Assembly (NCBI GenBank): GCA_030524635.1
Contig: JAUNGG010000037.1
Location: 1-39,763 of the forward strand
Origin: Lachnospiraceae bacterium
GTDB taxonomy: Bacteria; Bacillota; Clostridia; Lachnospirales; Lachnospiraceae
Direction of reading: 5' to 3'
Length of the DNA: 39,763 nucleotides
Positions 1 through 12,658 of this stretch are shown here, in pieces. The position numbers and the translations under genes are program-made. The notes under the pieces were generated by a model that worked only from the letters and a program-made list of their open reading frames with translations, was not told where the DNA came from and made no database searches. Position 1 is the first letter of the stretch, and each line of letters opens with the position of its first letter.

Positions 1-125
1 GACTTGATAAGCCAGTAATATTTAACTATTTATCAATGATACGGCACACTAGTTCCAGTCAGAAACAGAGCTTATAAAAGGCGCGTTTTATGCGCCGTCA
101 ATCAGGAAAAGGAAGGACAACAACT

Positions 126-794
126 ATGGGACAGGATGGATTAGACCAAAAGGAACAGCAGATCGAAGAGTTAGGGCAGGTTACCCTGGAAGAAGGCAAG
201 GGGCATCACAAGATCCACCTGCTGTCGATCATCGGTGAGGTGGAAGGCCATGAAAATGCCTCCGGAAACAGCAAAACAACGAAATATGACCATGTACTCC
301 CCAAGCTGGCTGAGATTGAGGATGATGAGAGTGTGGAAGGGCTTCTGATCCTGTTAAATACCTCCGGCGGAGATGTGGACGCAGGGCTTGCCATCGCAGA
401 GATGATTGCATCCTTAAGTATTCCGTCGGTATCGCTGGTGCTGGGGGGAAGTCATTCCATCGGCGTCCCTCTGGCAGTAGCCTCCGATTATTCCTTTATC
501 GTGCCAACCGGAACCATGATGATCCATCCGGTACGGATGAGCGGAATGGTGATCGGAACCTCACAGACGTATGAATACTTTGATATGATCCAGGATCGGA
601 TCTTAAGCTTTGTGGAGAGCCATTCCCACATCTCCTACGATCATTTAAAAGCGCTGATGCACAATACGAAAATGCTGACAAAGGACTTGGGAACGGTTCT
701 GGTAGGAGAGCAGGCAGTAAGGGAAGGACTGATCGATGAGGTAGGCGGGATTCGTGAGGCCCTCAGGAAGCTTCATCAGATGATTGCAAAATAA
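126..794 (+). CDS. tepA: TepA-like ClpP-fold serine protease
   Basis: This is a 222-residue ClpP-superfamily protein that most resembles Bacillus TepA, a cytoplasmic ClpP/SppA-like protease. The ClpP landmarks are visible: the glycine-rich strand GGD (residues 81-83), a GGSHSIG motif whose second serine (S111) aligns with the ClpP nucleophile, and MMIHP with H134 as the likely catalytic histidine. The start at 126 is preferred because GGAAGG at 111-116 is well placed. An in-frame ATG at 90 lies inside a GGCGC/GCGCC hairpin (80-96) and has no ribosome binding site. The gene lies directly upstream of ftsK/spoIIIE, as tepA does in Bacillus, which supports the assignment. Its cellular substrate cannot be inferred from the sequence. 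Confidence 0.85.
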   Translation: MGQDGLDQKEQQIEELGQVTLEEGKGHHKIHLLSIIGEVEGHENASGNSKTTKYDHVLPKLAEIEDDESVEGLLILLNTSGGDVDAGLAIAEMIASLSIPSVSLVLGGSHSIGVPLAVASDYSFIVPTGTMMIHPVRMSGMVIGTSQTYEYFDMIQDRILSFVESHSHISYDHLKALMHNTKMLTKDLGTVLVGEQAVREGLIDEVGGIREALRKLHQMIAK

Positions 795-803
795 CTTTAT
801 TGA

Positions 804-832
804 TTGCAATTTTGCCTGAATTTATGTATACT
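804..832 (+). promoter_or_regulatory. Predicted sigma-A promoter for ftsK
   Basis: TTGCAA (804-809) and TATACT (827-832) are separated by exactly 17 bases, just downstream of tepA. Transcription would start near 839, about 105 bases before the ftsK start codon. The -35 box matches consensus at 4 of 6 positions and the -10 box at 5 of 6. Confidence 0.5.
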
Positions 833-943
833 GTCAATAATGGGTAAATTTCGGTTTTATATTTACCTTCCATTATAATGATCGGTGCGGCTGCACGGCA
901 TTTTTACAGCTGCACAGGATTTGATACAGGAGGCTTAAATTTC

Positions 944-4078
<3,135 letters not shown>

Positions 4079-4163
4079 GAGGCTTCTCCGAAGCTTCTTC
4101 TCATGCAGGAATGATTAACTGCACTGGAATGGAGTTTAATATTACAAAGGAGGCAGGAACATT

Positions 4164-5834
4164 ATGAAAACAGATATTCAAATTGCTCAGGAAGCAAAGA
4201 TGATTCCCATCAAGGAGGTAGCCGCTTCTTATGGGATCACAGAAGACGATTTGGAACTTTACGGAAAGTATAAAGCAAAATTAACCGATGAGCTGTGGGA
4301 GCAGGTGAAGGACCGCCCGGATGGAAAGCTGGTATTAGTTACTGCAATCAATCCTACCCCGGCAGGTGAGGGGAAGACTACCACAACAGTGGGCCTGGGA
4401 CAGGCATTTGCCAAGTTAAATAAGAAGGCGATCATCGCACTCCGTGAGCCGTCCTTAGGCCCGTGCTTCGGAATCAAGGGCGGAGCAGCAGGCGGCGGCT
4501 ATGCCCAGGTAGTTCCCATGGAGGACTTAAACCTTCATTTTACCGGCGACTTCCACGCCATCACGTCTGCAAATAACCTGCTGGCAGCACTTCTGGACAA
4601 CCATATTCATCAGGGCAATGCGCTGGGCATCGACACCCGCCAGATCCTGTGGAAGCGGTGTCTGGATATGAACGACCGCGCATTAAGAAACGTAGTCGTA
4701 GGACTGGGCGCAAAGGCAGACGGCTTTGTGAGAGAGGATCATTTTGTAATCACGGTAGCCTCTGAGATCATGGCGATCCTGTGCCTTGCAGCTGATATGA
4801 AGGATTTAAAGGAGCGGTTAGGACGGATCATCGTGGCTTACAATTATGCAGGGGAGCCGGTTACTGCTGCTCAGTTACATGCAGTGGGCGCCATGGCAGC
4901 CCTCTTAAAGGATGCTTTAAAGCCAAACCTGATCCAGACCTTAGAGCACACCGGCGCACTGGTTCACGGCGGGCCATTTGCCAATATTGCACATGGCTGC
5001 AACAGCGTCCGGGCTACCAGAACCGCTTTAAAGCTGGCTGATATCACGGTGACGGAGGCTGGCTTCGGCGCAGATCTGGGTGCAGAGAAGTTCTTTGACA
5101 TTAAGTGCCGGATGGCTGGCTTGAAGCCGGATGCAGTTGTGCTGGTAGCTACCGTTCGGGCATTAAAGTACAACGGCGGCGTTCCCAAGAATGAATTAGG
5201 CACAGAAAATCTGGAAGCTTTGGCAAAGGGCATTGTAAACTTAGAGAAGCATATTGAGAACCTGCAGAAATTCGGCGTTCCGGTGGTGGTGACCTTAAAT
5301 TCCTTCATAACGGACACGGAAGCAGAATACGCATTTATTAAGAAGTTCTGCGAGGACAGAGGCTGTGAGTTTGCCCTTTCCGAGGTATGGGCAAAGGGCG
5401 GCGAGGGCGGAATCCCGCTGGCAGAGAAGGTGCTGGAGACCCTGGAAAATAAGGAGAGCCATTTTGCGCCGATCTATCCAGATGAGGCCAGCCTGATGGA
5501 AAAGGTGGAAACCGTGGCCAGAGAGATCTACGGCGCAGACGGGGTGACCTATGCACCGGCTGCCGCAAAGGCTCTTAAGAAGGCAGAGGAGATGGGCTTT
5601 GGCAATCTTCCGGTCTGTATGGCAAAGACTCAGTACTCTTTGTCGGATGACCAGACCAAGCTGGGCCGTCCTGAGGGCTTTACCATCAATGTAAGAGATG
5701 CTTACGTTTCTGCAGGCGCCGGATTTGTGGTAGTGCTTACCGGAGCGATTATGACCATGCCTGGACTTCCGAAGAAGCCGGCAGCAGACAGCATCGATGT
5801 AAATGAAGACGGTGTGATCACCGGATTATTCTAA
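4164..5834 (+). CDS. fhs: Formate-tetrahydrofolate ligase
   Basis: This cytoplasmic enzyme of 556 residues, the usual family length, joins formate to tetrahydrofolate using ATP to make 10-formyl-THF. It feeds purine synthesis and initiator Met-tRNA formylation. The family P-loop [10 protein letters not shown] spans about residues 65-74 with K71, and the folate/formate region [19 protein letters not shown] follows. The ribosome binding site AAAGGAGG (4146-4153) precedes the ATG at 4164. In acetogens the same enzyme serves the Wood-Ljungdahl methyl branch, but no other pathway genes lie in this window, so only a general one-carbon role is supported. A short imperfect hairpin just after ftsK (about 4079-4099) lacks a U-tract and is not called as a terminator. 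Confidence 0.97.
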   Translation: MKTDIQIAQEAKMIPIKEVAASYGITEDDLELYGKYKAKLTDELWEQVKDRPDGKLVLVTAINPTPAGEGKTTTTVGLGQAFAKLNKKAIIALREPSLGPCFGIKGGAAGGGYAQVVPMEDLNLHFTGDFHAITSANNLLAALLDNHIHQGNALGIDTRQILWKRCLDMNDRALRNVVVGLGAKADGFVREDHFVITVASEIMAILCLAADMKDLKERLGRIIVAYNYAGEPVTAAQLHAVGAMAALLKDALKPNLIQTLEHTGALVHGGPFANIAHGCNSVRATRTALKLADITVTEAGFGADLGAEKFFDIKCRMAGLKPDAVVLVATVRALKYNGGVPKNELGTENLEALAKGIVNLEKHIENLQKFGVPVVVTLNSFITDTEAEYAFIKKFCEDRGCEFALSEVWAKGGEGGIPLAEKVLETLENKESHFAPIYPDEASLMEKVETVAREIYGADGVTYAPAAAKALKKAEEMGFGNLPVCMAKTQYSLSDDQTKLGRPEGFTINVRDAYVSAGAGFVVVLTGAIMTMPGLPKKPAADSIDVNEDGVITGLF

Positions 5835-5869
5835 GAGATTGCGTGATTGTGCACTGCTGCCCTCATTGG

Positions 5870-5891
5870 ACAAGGGCGTGTACGCCCTTGT
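5870..5891 (+). terminator. Hairpin between fhs and murE, possible weak terminator
   Basis: ACAAGGGCGT (5870-5879) and ACGCCCTTGT (5882-5891) form a near-perfect inverted repeat 36 bases after the fhs stop codon. Only TTGTTCAAT follows, so the U-tract is poor. It may terminate or attenuate fhs transcripts or protect their 3' end. Confidence 0.45.
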
Positions 5892-5947
5892 TCAATAAGG
5901 GGATGCAGGGCAGGAAGAAAGTTGCGGGACGGGAAGGAAAGAAAGGT

Positions 5948-7411
5948 ATGGTATTGAGAGATTGGCTGAAAGAGATTTCGTATCAGCTTTTACAGGGAAG
6001 CCTGGATACTCCGGTATCCGAGGTGATTTATGACTCCAGAAAGGCATGCCCTGGGGCCGTGTTTGTATGTATGAAGGGAGCCAGGGTAGATTCCCATGAG
6101 TTCTGCTCTCAGGTGTATGAAGGGGGAACCAGGGTATTTGTAACCCAGCATCCGGTTTCTCTTCCCCAGGATGCAGTGGTCATCCAGGTAGAAAATGGAA
6201 GAAAAGCGCTGGCTTACCTTTCCGCTGCCCGGTTTGGCTATCCAGACAGAAAAATGGTTACCATCGGAGTGACCGGAACCAAGGGAAAAACTACTACCAC
6301 CCACATGATCCAGGCAATCCTGGAATCATGCGGAAAAAAGGTGGGAATGATCGGCACCAACGGTGCTTACTTTGCAGGTGTTGCAGAGCCTACCCGGAAC
6401 ACCACACCGGAATCCTATCAGCTTCATGAGTACTTTTCCAGAATGGTGGAGGCAGGCTGCCAGTATATGGTGATGGAGGTTTCCTCCCAGGCCTTTAAGA
6501 TGCACCGGACCGATGGAATCTTTTTCGATTACGGTATTTTTACCAATATTTCTCCCGACCATATTGGGCCGGATGAGCATGCTGATTTTGAGGAGTATCT
6601 GGCCTGCAAGTCCATGCTGTTTCAGCAGTGCCGGATCGGCATCGCCAATCTGGACGATGTGCATACGCCTCAGGTAACGGCCCATGCTGACTGTCCGATC
6701 TACACCTACAGCCTGGAGCAAGAAGCAGATTTCCAGGCAAAGGGAATCCGCTATGTGGCGGAAACCGGATTTGTAGGTCTGGAATTTGACGTGACCGGAC
6801 GGCTGAAAGCGGATGTGAAGGTAAGTGTGCCTGGTAAATTTAATGTTTCCAATGCTATGGCAGCGCTCAGTGTATGCAGCTTCTTCCATCTGCCAAAGGA
6901 GCAGGTGCGCCATGCCCTGGAGCATCTTCATGTGAATGGGCGGATGGAGATCGCATATGCTTCCGATTTCTGCAAGGTGGTTATTGATTATGCCCACAAT
7001 GCAGTCAGCATGGAAAGCCTGCTAAAGACCCTTCGGGATTATAATCCGGCAAGGCTGGTAGTGGTATTTGGCTGCGGAGGAAACCGTTCGAAGGACCGCA
7101 GGTATTCCATGGGCGAGATGGCGGGAAGGCTGGCGGATTTAAGCATTATCACAGCAGACAATTCCCGCTATGAGAAGGTGGAGGATATTATTGAGGATAT
7201 TAAGAGTACGCTGATTCCCACCGGCGGTGCTTATCTGGAGATTCCGGACCGGAGGGAAGCCATCACCTATGCCATCACCCATGCTGAGAAAGGCGATATG
7301 ATCGCCATTATCGGCAAGGGACATGAGGATTATCAGGAAGTAAACGGAATCCGCACCCATTTCCTGGACCGGGAAGTGGTAGATGAAGTGGTTGCCGGTA
7401 TTCATAAGTGA
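5948..7411 (+). CDS. murE: UDP-MurNAc-tripeptide synthetase MurE
   Basis: This 487-residue Mur ligase adds the third amino acid, probably meso-diaminopimelate, to UDP-MurNAc-L-Ala-D-Glu during peptidoglycan precursor synthesis in the cytoplasm. The ATP motif GVTGTKGKTTTT begins at residue 107 (K114). The substrate-selecting motif reads DNSRYE (404-409). DAP-type enzymes usually have DNPR and lysine-type enzymes DNPA or similar, so the arginine favours DAP, though serine replaces the usual proline. The ATG at 5948 is chosen because GGAAGGAAAGAAAGG lies directly upstream and the protein then starts like other MurE proteins; an in-frame start at 5843 would add 35 unlikely residues. murF follows, and a DAP dehydrogenase gene (ddh) elsewhere in the window agrees with DAP-type peptidoglycan. 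Confidence 0.92.
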   Translation: MVLRDWLKEISYQLLQGSLDTPVSEVIYDSRKACPGAVFVCMKGARVDSHEFCSQVYEGGTRVFVTQHPVSLPQDAVVIQVENGRKALAYLSAARFGYPDRKMVTIGVTGTKGKTTTTHMIQAILESCGKKVGMIGTNGAYFAGVAEPTRNTTPESYQLHEYFSRMVEAGCQYMVMEVSSQAFKMHRTDGIFFDYGIFTNISPDHIGPDEHADFEEYLACKSMLFQQCRIGIANLDDVHTPQVTAHADCPIYTYSLEQEADFQAKGIRYVAETGFVGLEFDVTGRLKADVKVSVPGKFNVSNAMAALSVCSFFHLPKEQVRHALEHLHVNGRMEIAYASDFCKVVIDYAHNAVSMESLLKTLRDYNPARLVVVFGCGGNRSKDRRYSMGEMAGRLADLSIITADNSRYEKVEDIIEDIKSTLIPTGGAYLEIPDRREAITYAITHAEKGDMIAIIGKGHEDYQEVNGIRTHFLDREVVDEVVAGIHK

Positions 7412-7460
7412 TCAAAACGGCTGTAAGTCCAATGGAAAAAACAGGATAGGAAGGAATCGT

Positions 7461-8897
7461 ATGGAACATATGAAAGTAAAAGATATGGTGGAGGCCTGCG
7501 GGGGCAGACTGCTCTGCGGAGATCCGGAAGCCGCCATCGAACATATCCGCATTGATTCCAGAACCATAAAGGGGAACGATCTATTCGTTCCCCTGATTGG
7601 GGAAAAGGTAGATGCCCATAAATTTATTGATCAGGTGCTTCAGGCGGGAGCGGCGGCGGTGCTGACCAGTGAGCATGATGTTATGGAATCAGACCGGGCC
7701 TGGATCCGGGTAGAGGATACCAAAAGGGCGCTTCAGGCCATCGGTGCCTGGTACCGGAGCCGTCTGACCCTTCCGTTAATCGGAGTGACGGGAAGCGTGG
7801 GGAAGACCACCACCAGGGAAATGATTGCTGCAGCTCTTTCTGCCCGTTACCGGGTATACAAAACACCAGGCAACAGCAACAGCCAGGTGGGAGTGCCGAT
7901 TACCATTTCCGAGATCTCTTCTCAGGATGAGATCGGAGTGATCGAGCTGGGCATGAGTGAGCCGGGGGAGATGGAGCGGATCGCCATGGTTGCCAGAGTG
8001 GATCAGGCGGTTATGACCAATATCGGCATCGCCCATATCGAGCAGCTTGGCTCTCAGGCCAATATCTGCCGGGAAAAGCTTCATATCCAGGATGGCATGA
8101 AGGAAGGCGGGATCCTCTATGTGAATGGGGATGACGCCATCTTAAAGACGGTAAAGGCAAAGGAAGGCTGCCGCACCATCACCTACGGAACGGATGATAG
8201 CTGTGATTACCAGGCTTTGGATATCCGGAATGAAGACGGCCTGCCGGTGTTTACTGCCCTTTGCCGGGAGCGTGGAGAGTCTGCCACAGTAAGGCTTAAG
8301 GTATTCGGACATCACATGATCCTGAATGCTATGGTAGCGCTGGCAGTCGCCAGGGAAAACGGGATCCCCATGGCGGAGGCGGCAAAGGCGCTGGAATCCT
8401 TCCATGGATTTAAGGGGCGCCAGCAGATCATGAAAACCGGAAAAGTCACGGTGATCGATGATTCCTACAATGCCAGCCCGGTTTCCATGAAGGCAGGGAT
8501 CGATGTGCTGTGTGATATGCCGGCAGATGGCCGGCGGATCGCGGTTCTGGCAGATATGAAGGAGCTGGGGCCGGATTCTCCTAAGTTTCATCAGGAAATC
8601 GGCCGGTATCTGGCGGAGACCTCCGATGCAGGCGCCGGATGTAAAGTAGATTGTGTGGCTCTTTTGGGTGAGCTGGCTGCGGAGATTGGAAAACAGCTGG
8701 AAGCAGAACTGGAAAAGCGGCCGGAGAAGGGGCTGGAAAAGCAACTGGAAAAGAAGCCGGAAATCTTGTATTTTCAGGATAAAGGAAAGCTGACGGACTG
8801 GCTGAAGCAGACGTTAAAGCAGGGAGATTCTGTTTTGCTGAAGGGCTCCAACAGCATGGAGCTTGGGGCGGTTGCTTCGAAATTGCTGGAGGGATGA
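7461..8897 (+). CDS. murF: UDP-MurNAc-pentapeptide synthetase MurF
   Basis: This 478-residue ligase joins D-Ala-D-Ala to the UDP-MurNAc tripeptide, completing the cytoplasmic pentapeptide. The ATP-binding motif GVTGSVGKTTT (K115) and the DDSYNASPVSM region typical of MurF are present. The ATG at 7461 is preceded by AGGAAGG; an in-frame start at 7383 would overlap the end of murE. Near the C terminus, residues about 410-435 form a Glu/Lys/Leu-rich imperfect repeat (EAELEKRPEKGLEKQLEKK) encoded by related short units at 8689-8763. This looks like a lineage-specific insertion in a surface loop. The gene is 49 bases after murE and 4 bases before priA, so the three are likely cotranscribed. Confidence 0.95.
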   Translation: MEHMKVKDMVEACGGRLLCGDPEAAIEHIRIDSRTIKGNDLFVPLIGEKVDAHKFIDQVLQAGAAAVLTSEHDVMESDRAWIRVEDTKRALQAIGAWYRSRLTLPLIGVTGSVGKTTTREMIAAALSARYRVYKTPGNSNSQVGVPITISEISSQDEIGVIELGMSEPGEMERIAMVARVDQAVMTNIGIAHIEQLGSQANICREKLHIQDGMKEGGILYVNGDDAILKTVKAKEGCRTITYGTDDSCDYQALDIRNEDGLPVFTALCRERGESATVRLKVFGHHMILNAMVALAVARENGIPMAEAAKALESFHGFKGRQQIMKTGKVTVIDDSYNASPVSMKAGIDVLCDMPADGRRIAVLADMKELGPDSPKFHQEIGRYLAETSDAGAGCKVDCVALLGELAAEIGKQLEAELEKRPEKGLEKQLEKKPEILYFQDKGKLTDWLKQTLKQGDSVLLKGSNSMELGAVASKLLEG

Positions 8898-8901
8898 TTT
8901 C

Positions 8902-11160
8902 ATGGCTCAGTTTGCTGATATCATCATCGATATCACACATGAAAAGGTAGACCGGCCCTTTCAGTACCGGATCCCCCAGGCGCTGCAGGAACAGATCCAT
9001 GCAGGCTGCCAGGTGGATGTTCCCTTCGGAAGGGGGAACACCATCCGGTGCGGATACGTGGTAGGCCTTTCTGACCGGGCAGAGTATGATCCGGCCAGGC
9101 TTAAGGAGATCGCTGGGATCCATGCTGGAAGTGTTTCGGCGGAGTCCCAGCTTATTCAGGTTGCCTGGTGGATGAAGGAGCGGTATGGGTCTACCATGAA
9201 CCAGGCATTGAAAACCGTATTGCCGGTGAAGCAGCAGGTGAAGCAGCAGGAATCCAAGTGGCTGCGCTGCCTGCTGGGGCGGGACGAGTTAAAGGACCAG
9301 ATCCGGGAAGCAGTCCGAAAAAAATATAAGGCCAGAGAACGGCTCCTGAAAGCCTTTCTGGATGCGGATGTGATCCCCTACCAGGTTGCCCTTCACCAGC
9401 TGAACCTGACTGCCGCCACCTTAAAGCCGCTGATTGCCCAGGGGGTGATCGCACTGGATTCATCAGTCAGCTACCGGAATCCGTCTCTGCTGATGCAGGA
9501 AGGGGGCGGAGACCATAGGGCTGGAGAGGGAAACGATCAGGATTCGCTGGTTACGTTAAACGACGCGCAGCAGCCGGTAGTGGATGACATCTGCCGCCAG
9601 TATGATGCAGGGATCCGGAAAACCTACCTGCTCCACGGCATCACCGGAAGCGGGAAGACGGAGATCTATATGGAGCTGATCGATCATGTAAGGCGGCAGG
9701 GAAAGCAGGTGATCCTGCTGATTCCGGAGATCGCCCTCACCTATCAGACGGTGATGCGGTTCTGCAGACGCTTCGGCAGCCAGGTATCCTTTATTAATTC
9801 CAAGCTTTCCGCCGGCGAAAAATATGACCAGTTCGAGCGGGCGAAAAATGGTGAGATCCAGATTATGATCGGGCCACGGTCGGCGCTGTTTACGCCCTTT
9901 CGGAACCTGGGGCTGATTATTATTGACGAGGAACACGAAGGCGCATATAAAAGTGAGATCACTCCCAGATACCACGCCAGAGAAACGGCTGAGTACCGGG
10001 CCGGCTTAAGCCATGCCAGTTTGGTCCTGGGCTCTGCCACCCCTTCTGTGGAATCCTATACCAAGGCTGTCCATGGAATTTACGGCTACTATAAGATCGG
10101 GAAGCGGGCCAAGAAAAACAGTTATCTTCCCAAAATTCAGGTAGTGGATCTTAGAAACGAGCTGGCGGAGGGAAACCGGTCCATCTTCAGCCGGACACTG
10201 CGTGCTCTGATGGTGGAAAAGCTGACAAATCAGGAGCAGATCATGCTCTTTTTAAATCGAAGAGGCTACTCCCGCTTCCTTTCCTGCCGAAGCTGCGGGG
10301 AAGCCATCAAGTGTCCCCACTGTGATGTGACCCTTACCCTTCATCAGGATGACCGGCTGGTATGTCATTACTGCGGTTATCAGATCCGGCGGCCTTCTGC
10401 GTGTCCTTCCTGCGGTTCTGCCTACCTGGCTCCCTTTGGGACCGGAACCCAGAAGATCGAGGCGCTGGTTAAGGAGGAATTCCCGGATGCCCGGGTACTG
10501 CGGATGGATCTGGATACTACGGCAAAGAAAGGCGGGCATGAAGAAATTCTGGCTGCCTTTGCAGAGCATGAGGCGGATATCCTGATCGGAACGCAGATGA
10601 TCGTGAAGGGCCATGATTTTCCGGCGGTTACCTTAGTAGGGATCCTGGCAGCAGATCTTTCCCTCTATGCGCCGGACTACCGGTGCGGAGAGCGGACCTT
10701 TCAGCTTTTGACCCAGGCAGCAGGACGGGCCGGGCGAGATGAGAAGGCCGGGGATGTGGTAATCCAGACCTACAGTCCGGATCATTACTGCATCCAGGCA
10801 GCAGCGGCCCAGGATTATGAGCAATTTTATAAGAAAGAGATGGAATACCGGAAGCTTCTTCATTATCCGCCGGCCTGTGTGCTGATGACGCTGCTGATCG
10901 GCTCTGACCGGGAGGAGCTGGCCCACAGGGCGATGGATGCAGTCTTTCGGATCGCCCGAAAACAGGAGGGCAGAGGTCAGTTTCAGCTGATCGGTCCCGT
11001 CAATGCCCCCATTTATAAACTTAATGATATTTACAGAAAAATTTTATATATGAAGTGCGAAAACTATGATATACTAATAGGAATTCGAAACCATATGGAA
11101 GAATTCCTGAAAAATCAAAGCTGGAGCAGCCGAATCCTGGTACAGTTTGATTTTTCGTAA
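8902..11160 (+). CDS. priA: Primosomal replication helicase PriA
   Basis: This 752-residue superfamily 2 helicase rebuilds replication forks away from the origin. The N-terminal DNA-binding region begins FADIIIDITHEKVDRPFQY. The helicase core has Walker A GITGSGKTEIY (K252) and a DEEH box (342-345). A zinc-binding insertion with eight cysteines in CxxC pairs spans roughly residues 460-505 and is typical of the family. The ATG at 8902 lies 4 bases after the murF stop, with GGAGGG in the murF tail as ribosome binding site. PriA at the head of the def-fmt-rsmB-rlmN-prkC block matches the Bacillus gene order. Confidence 0.96.
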   Translation: MAQFADIIIDITHEKVDRPFQYRIPQALQEQIHAGCQVDVPFGRGNTIRCGYVVGLSDRAEYDPARLKEIAGIHAGSVSAESQLIQVAWWMKERYGSTMNQALKTVLPVKQQVKQQESKWLRCLLGRDELKDQIREAVRKKYKARERLLKAFLDADVIPYQVALHQLNLTAATLKPLIAQGVIALDSSVSYRNPSLLMQEGGGDHRAGEGNDQDSLVTLNDAQQPVVDDICRQYDAGIRKTYLLHGITGSGKTEIYMELIDHVRRQGKQVILLIPEIALTYQTVMRFCRRFGSQVSFINSKLSAGEKYDQFERAKNGEIQIMIGPRSALFTPFRNLGLIIIDEEHEGAYKSEITPRYHARETAEYRAGLSHASLVLGSATPSVESYTKAVHGIYGYYKIGKRAKKNSYLPKIQVVDLRNELAEGNRSIFSRTLRALMVEKLTNQEQIMLFLNRRGYSRFLSCRSCGEAIKCPHCDVTLTLHQDDRLVCHYCGYQIRRPSACPSCGSAYLAPFGTGTQKIEALVKEEFPDARVLRMDLDTTAKKGGHEEILAAFAEHEADILIGTQMIVKGHDFPAVTLVGILAADLSLYAPDYRCGERTFQLLTQAAGRAGRDEKAGDVVIQTYSPDHYCIQAAAAQDYEQFYKKEMEYRKLLHYPPACVLMTLLIGSDREELAHRAMDAVFRIARKQEGRGQFQLIGPVNAPIYKLNDIYRKILYMKCENYDILIGIRNHMEEFLKNQSWSSRILVQFDFS

Positions 11161-11226
11161 GGGCTGGATCTTTTACAGTTACCATTTTTTATAAAATCAA
11201 AGAGGCAAAAGGAGCATGAAAGAGCT

Positions 11227-11718
11227 ATGGCAATCAGACAGGTAAGAACTATCGGAGATGAAATATTAAGAAAAGAATGCAAGCCGGTCAAGGAGGTAAC
11301 CCCGCGGATTAAGGAGCTGATCGAGGACATGTTTGAAACCATGTACGAGACCAATGGAGTCGGACTGGCGGCACCTCAGGTGGGAGTGCTCAAGCAGCTG
11401 GTGGTGATCGATGTGGAGGACGGCAATCAGTATGTGCTGATCAATCCGGAGATCATCGAGACAGAGGGCAGCCAGACCGGATATGAGGGCTGTTTAAGCG
11501 TTCCCGGCAAGAGCGGAATCGTCACCAGACCGTATAAAGTTAAGGTAAGAGCTTATAATGAGAACATGGAGCAGTTCGAGCTGGAGGGCGAGGAGCTTTT
11601 GGCCAGAGCCATCTGCCATGAGTGTGACCATCTGCAGGGCCAGCTGTATGTAGATATCGTGGAAGGCGAGCTGGAGGATACAGAAAGCCTGATGGAGGAG
11701 GAAGAGGAGCAGGAATGA
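11227..11718 (+). CDS. def: Peptide deformylase
   Basis: This 163-residue metalloenzyme removes the N-formyl group from nascent proteins at the ribosome exit. All three family motifs are intact: GVGLAAPQVG starting at residue 44, EGCLSVP with metal-ligand C89, and HECDH with H131, catalytic E132 and H135. The acidic tail EDTESLMEEEEEQE is longer than in minimal deformylases. Ribosome binding site AAAGGAGC lies upstream of the ATG at 11227. The stop codon overlaps the start of fmt in an ATGA arrangement, which couples removal of the formyl group with its addition. Confidence 0.97.
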   Translation: MAIRQVRTIGDEILRKECKPVKEVTPRIKELIEDMFETMYETNGVGLAAPQVGVLKQLVVIDVEDGNQYVLINPEIIETEGSQTGYEGCLSVPGKSGIVTRPYKVKVRAYNENMEQFELEGEELLARAICHECDHLQGQLYVDIVEGELEDTESLMEEEEEQE

Positions 11719-12656
11719 TGAGAATTGTGTTTATGGGAACACCGGATTTTTCCGTGCCGGCACTGGAGTCCCTGGTTAGCGGCGGGCATCAGGTCATTGC
11801 AGCGGTGACTCAGCCGGATAAGCCTAAAGGAAGAGGAAAGGCGGTTTTGATGACTCCGGTCAAGGAAAAGGCGCTTGAGCTTGGAATCCCGGTTTACCAG
11901 CCAGTTAAGGTGAGAGAGGAAAGCTTTATCACCATGCTGGAGGAGATGAAGCCGGATGCCATTGTTGTGGTAGCCTTCGGACAGATTCTGTCGAAGCGGA
12001 TACTGGACATTCCAAAGTATGGATGTATTAATATCCACGCATCCCTGCTTCCGAAATACCGGGGCGCTGCGCCGATTCAGTGGGCTGTGATTAATGGCGA
12101 GACGGAAACCGGAATCACGACTATGGTGATGGATACTGGAATCGATACGGGTGATATGCTGGAAAAGGTGATAATCCCTGTTGATCCGGATGAAACAGGC
12201 GGAAGCCTTCACGATAAGCTGAGCGTGGCAGGAGGTCGTCTGATTCTTTCCACCTTACAAAAGGCAGAGGAAGGAACTTTAGTCCGGATGCCTCAGACAG
12301 ACGAGGGAACCTGCTACGCGAAAATGCTGACAAAATCCCTGGGAGATATCGACTGGAGTCAGAGCGCAGAGCAGATTGAACGTCTGATCCGCGGCTTAAA
12401 CCCATGGCCCAGTGCCTATACCTCTCTGAATGGGAAAACATTGAAGATCTGGCAGGCGCAGGTGCTTGCCGATGAATATGAAGGGGCGCTGGGACAGGTT
12501 GTGAAGGCTGTTAAGGGTGACCTGCTGGTAAAAACCGGAAAGGGTAGCTTACGAATCACCTCTCTCCAGCTGGAGGGAAAGAAGCGTATGGATACCGATG
12601 CGTTTTTACGAGGATATCCGGTAGAAGCAGGCACGGTATTGGAAAGGAGACAGTAA
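11715..12656 (+). CDS. fmt: Methionyl-tRNA formyltransferase
   Basis: This enzyme of 313 residues transfers a formyl group from 10-formyl-THF to Met-tRNAfMet for translation initiation. The N terminus MRIVFMGTPDFSVPALE is characteristic, and SLLPKYRGAAPIQWA carries the formyl-folate binding signature. A C-terminal OB-like domain completes the normal length. Two adjacent ATG codons, 11715 and 11718, are possible starts. The second gives the usual MRIVFMG terminus and better spacing from GGAG at 11706. The gene is translationally coupled to def, and its cofactor could come from fhs in the same window. Confidence 0.97.
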   Translation: MMRIVFMGTPDFSVPALESLVSGGHQVIAAVTQPDKPKGRGKAVLMTPVKEKALELGIPVYQPVKVREESFITMLEEMKPDAIVVVAFGQILSKRILDIPKYGCINIHASLLPKYRGAAPIQWAVINGETETGITTMVMDTGIDTGDMLEKVIIPVDPDETGGSLHDKLSVAGGRLILSTLQKAEEGTLVRMPQTDEGTCYAKMLTKSLGDIDWSQSAEQIERLIRGLNPWPSAYTSLNGKTLKIWQAQVLADEYEGALGQVVKAVKGDLLVKTGKGSLRITSLQLEGKKRMDTDAFLRGYPVEAGTVLERRQ

Positions 12657-12658
12657 GT

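Noticed and set aside
80..96. A terminator formed by GGCGC/GCGCC before tepA
   Set aside because: The stem is only 5 bp and no U-tract follows.
4115..4142. A promoter TTAACT/TAATAT for fhs
   Set aside because: Transcription would start within or after the ribosome binding site at 4146-4153, so it could not give a translatable fhs message.
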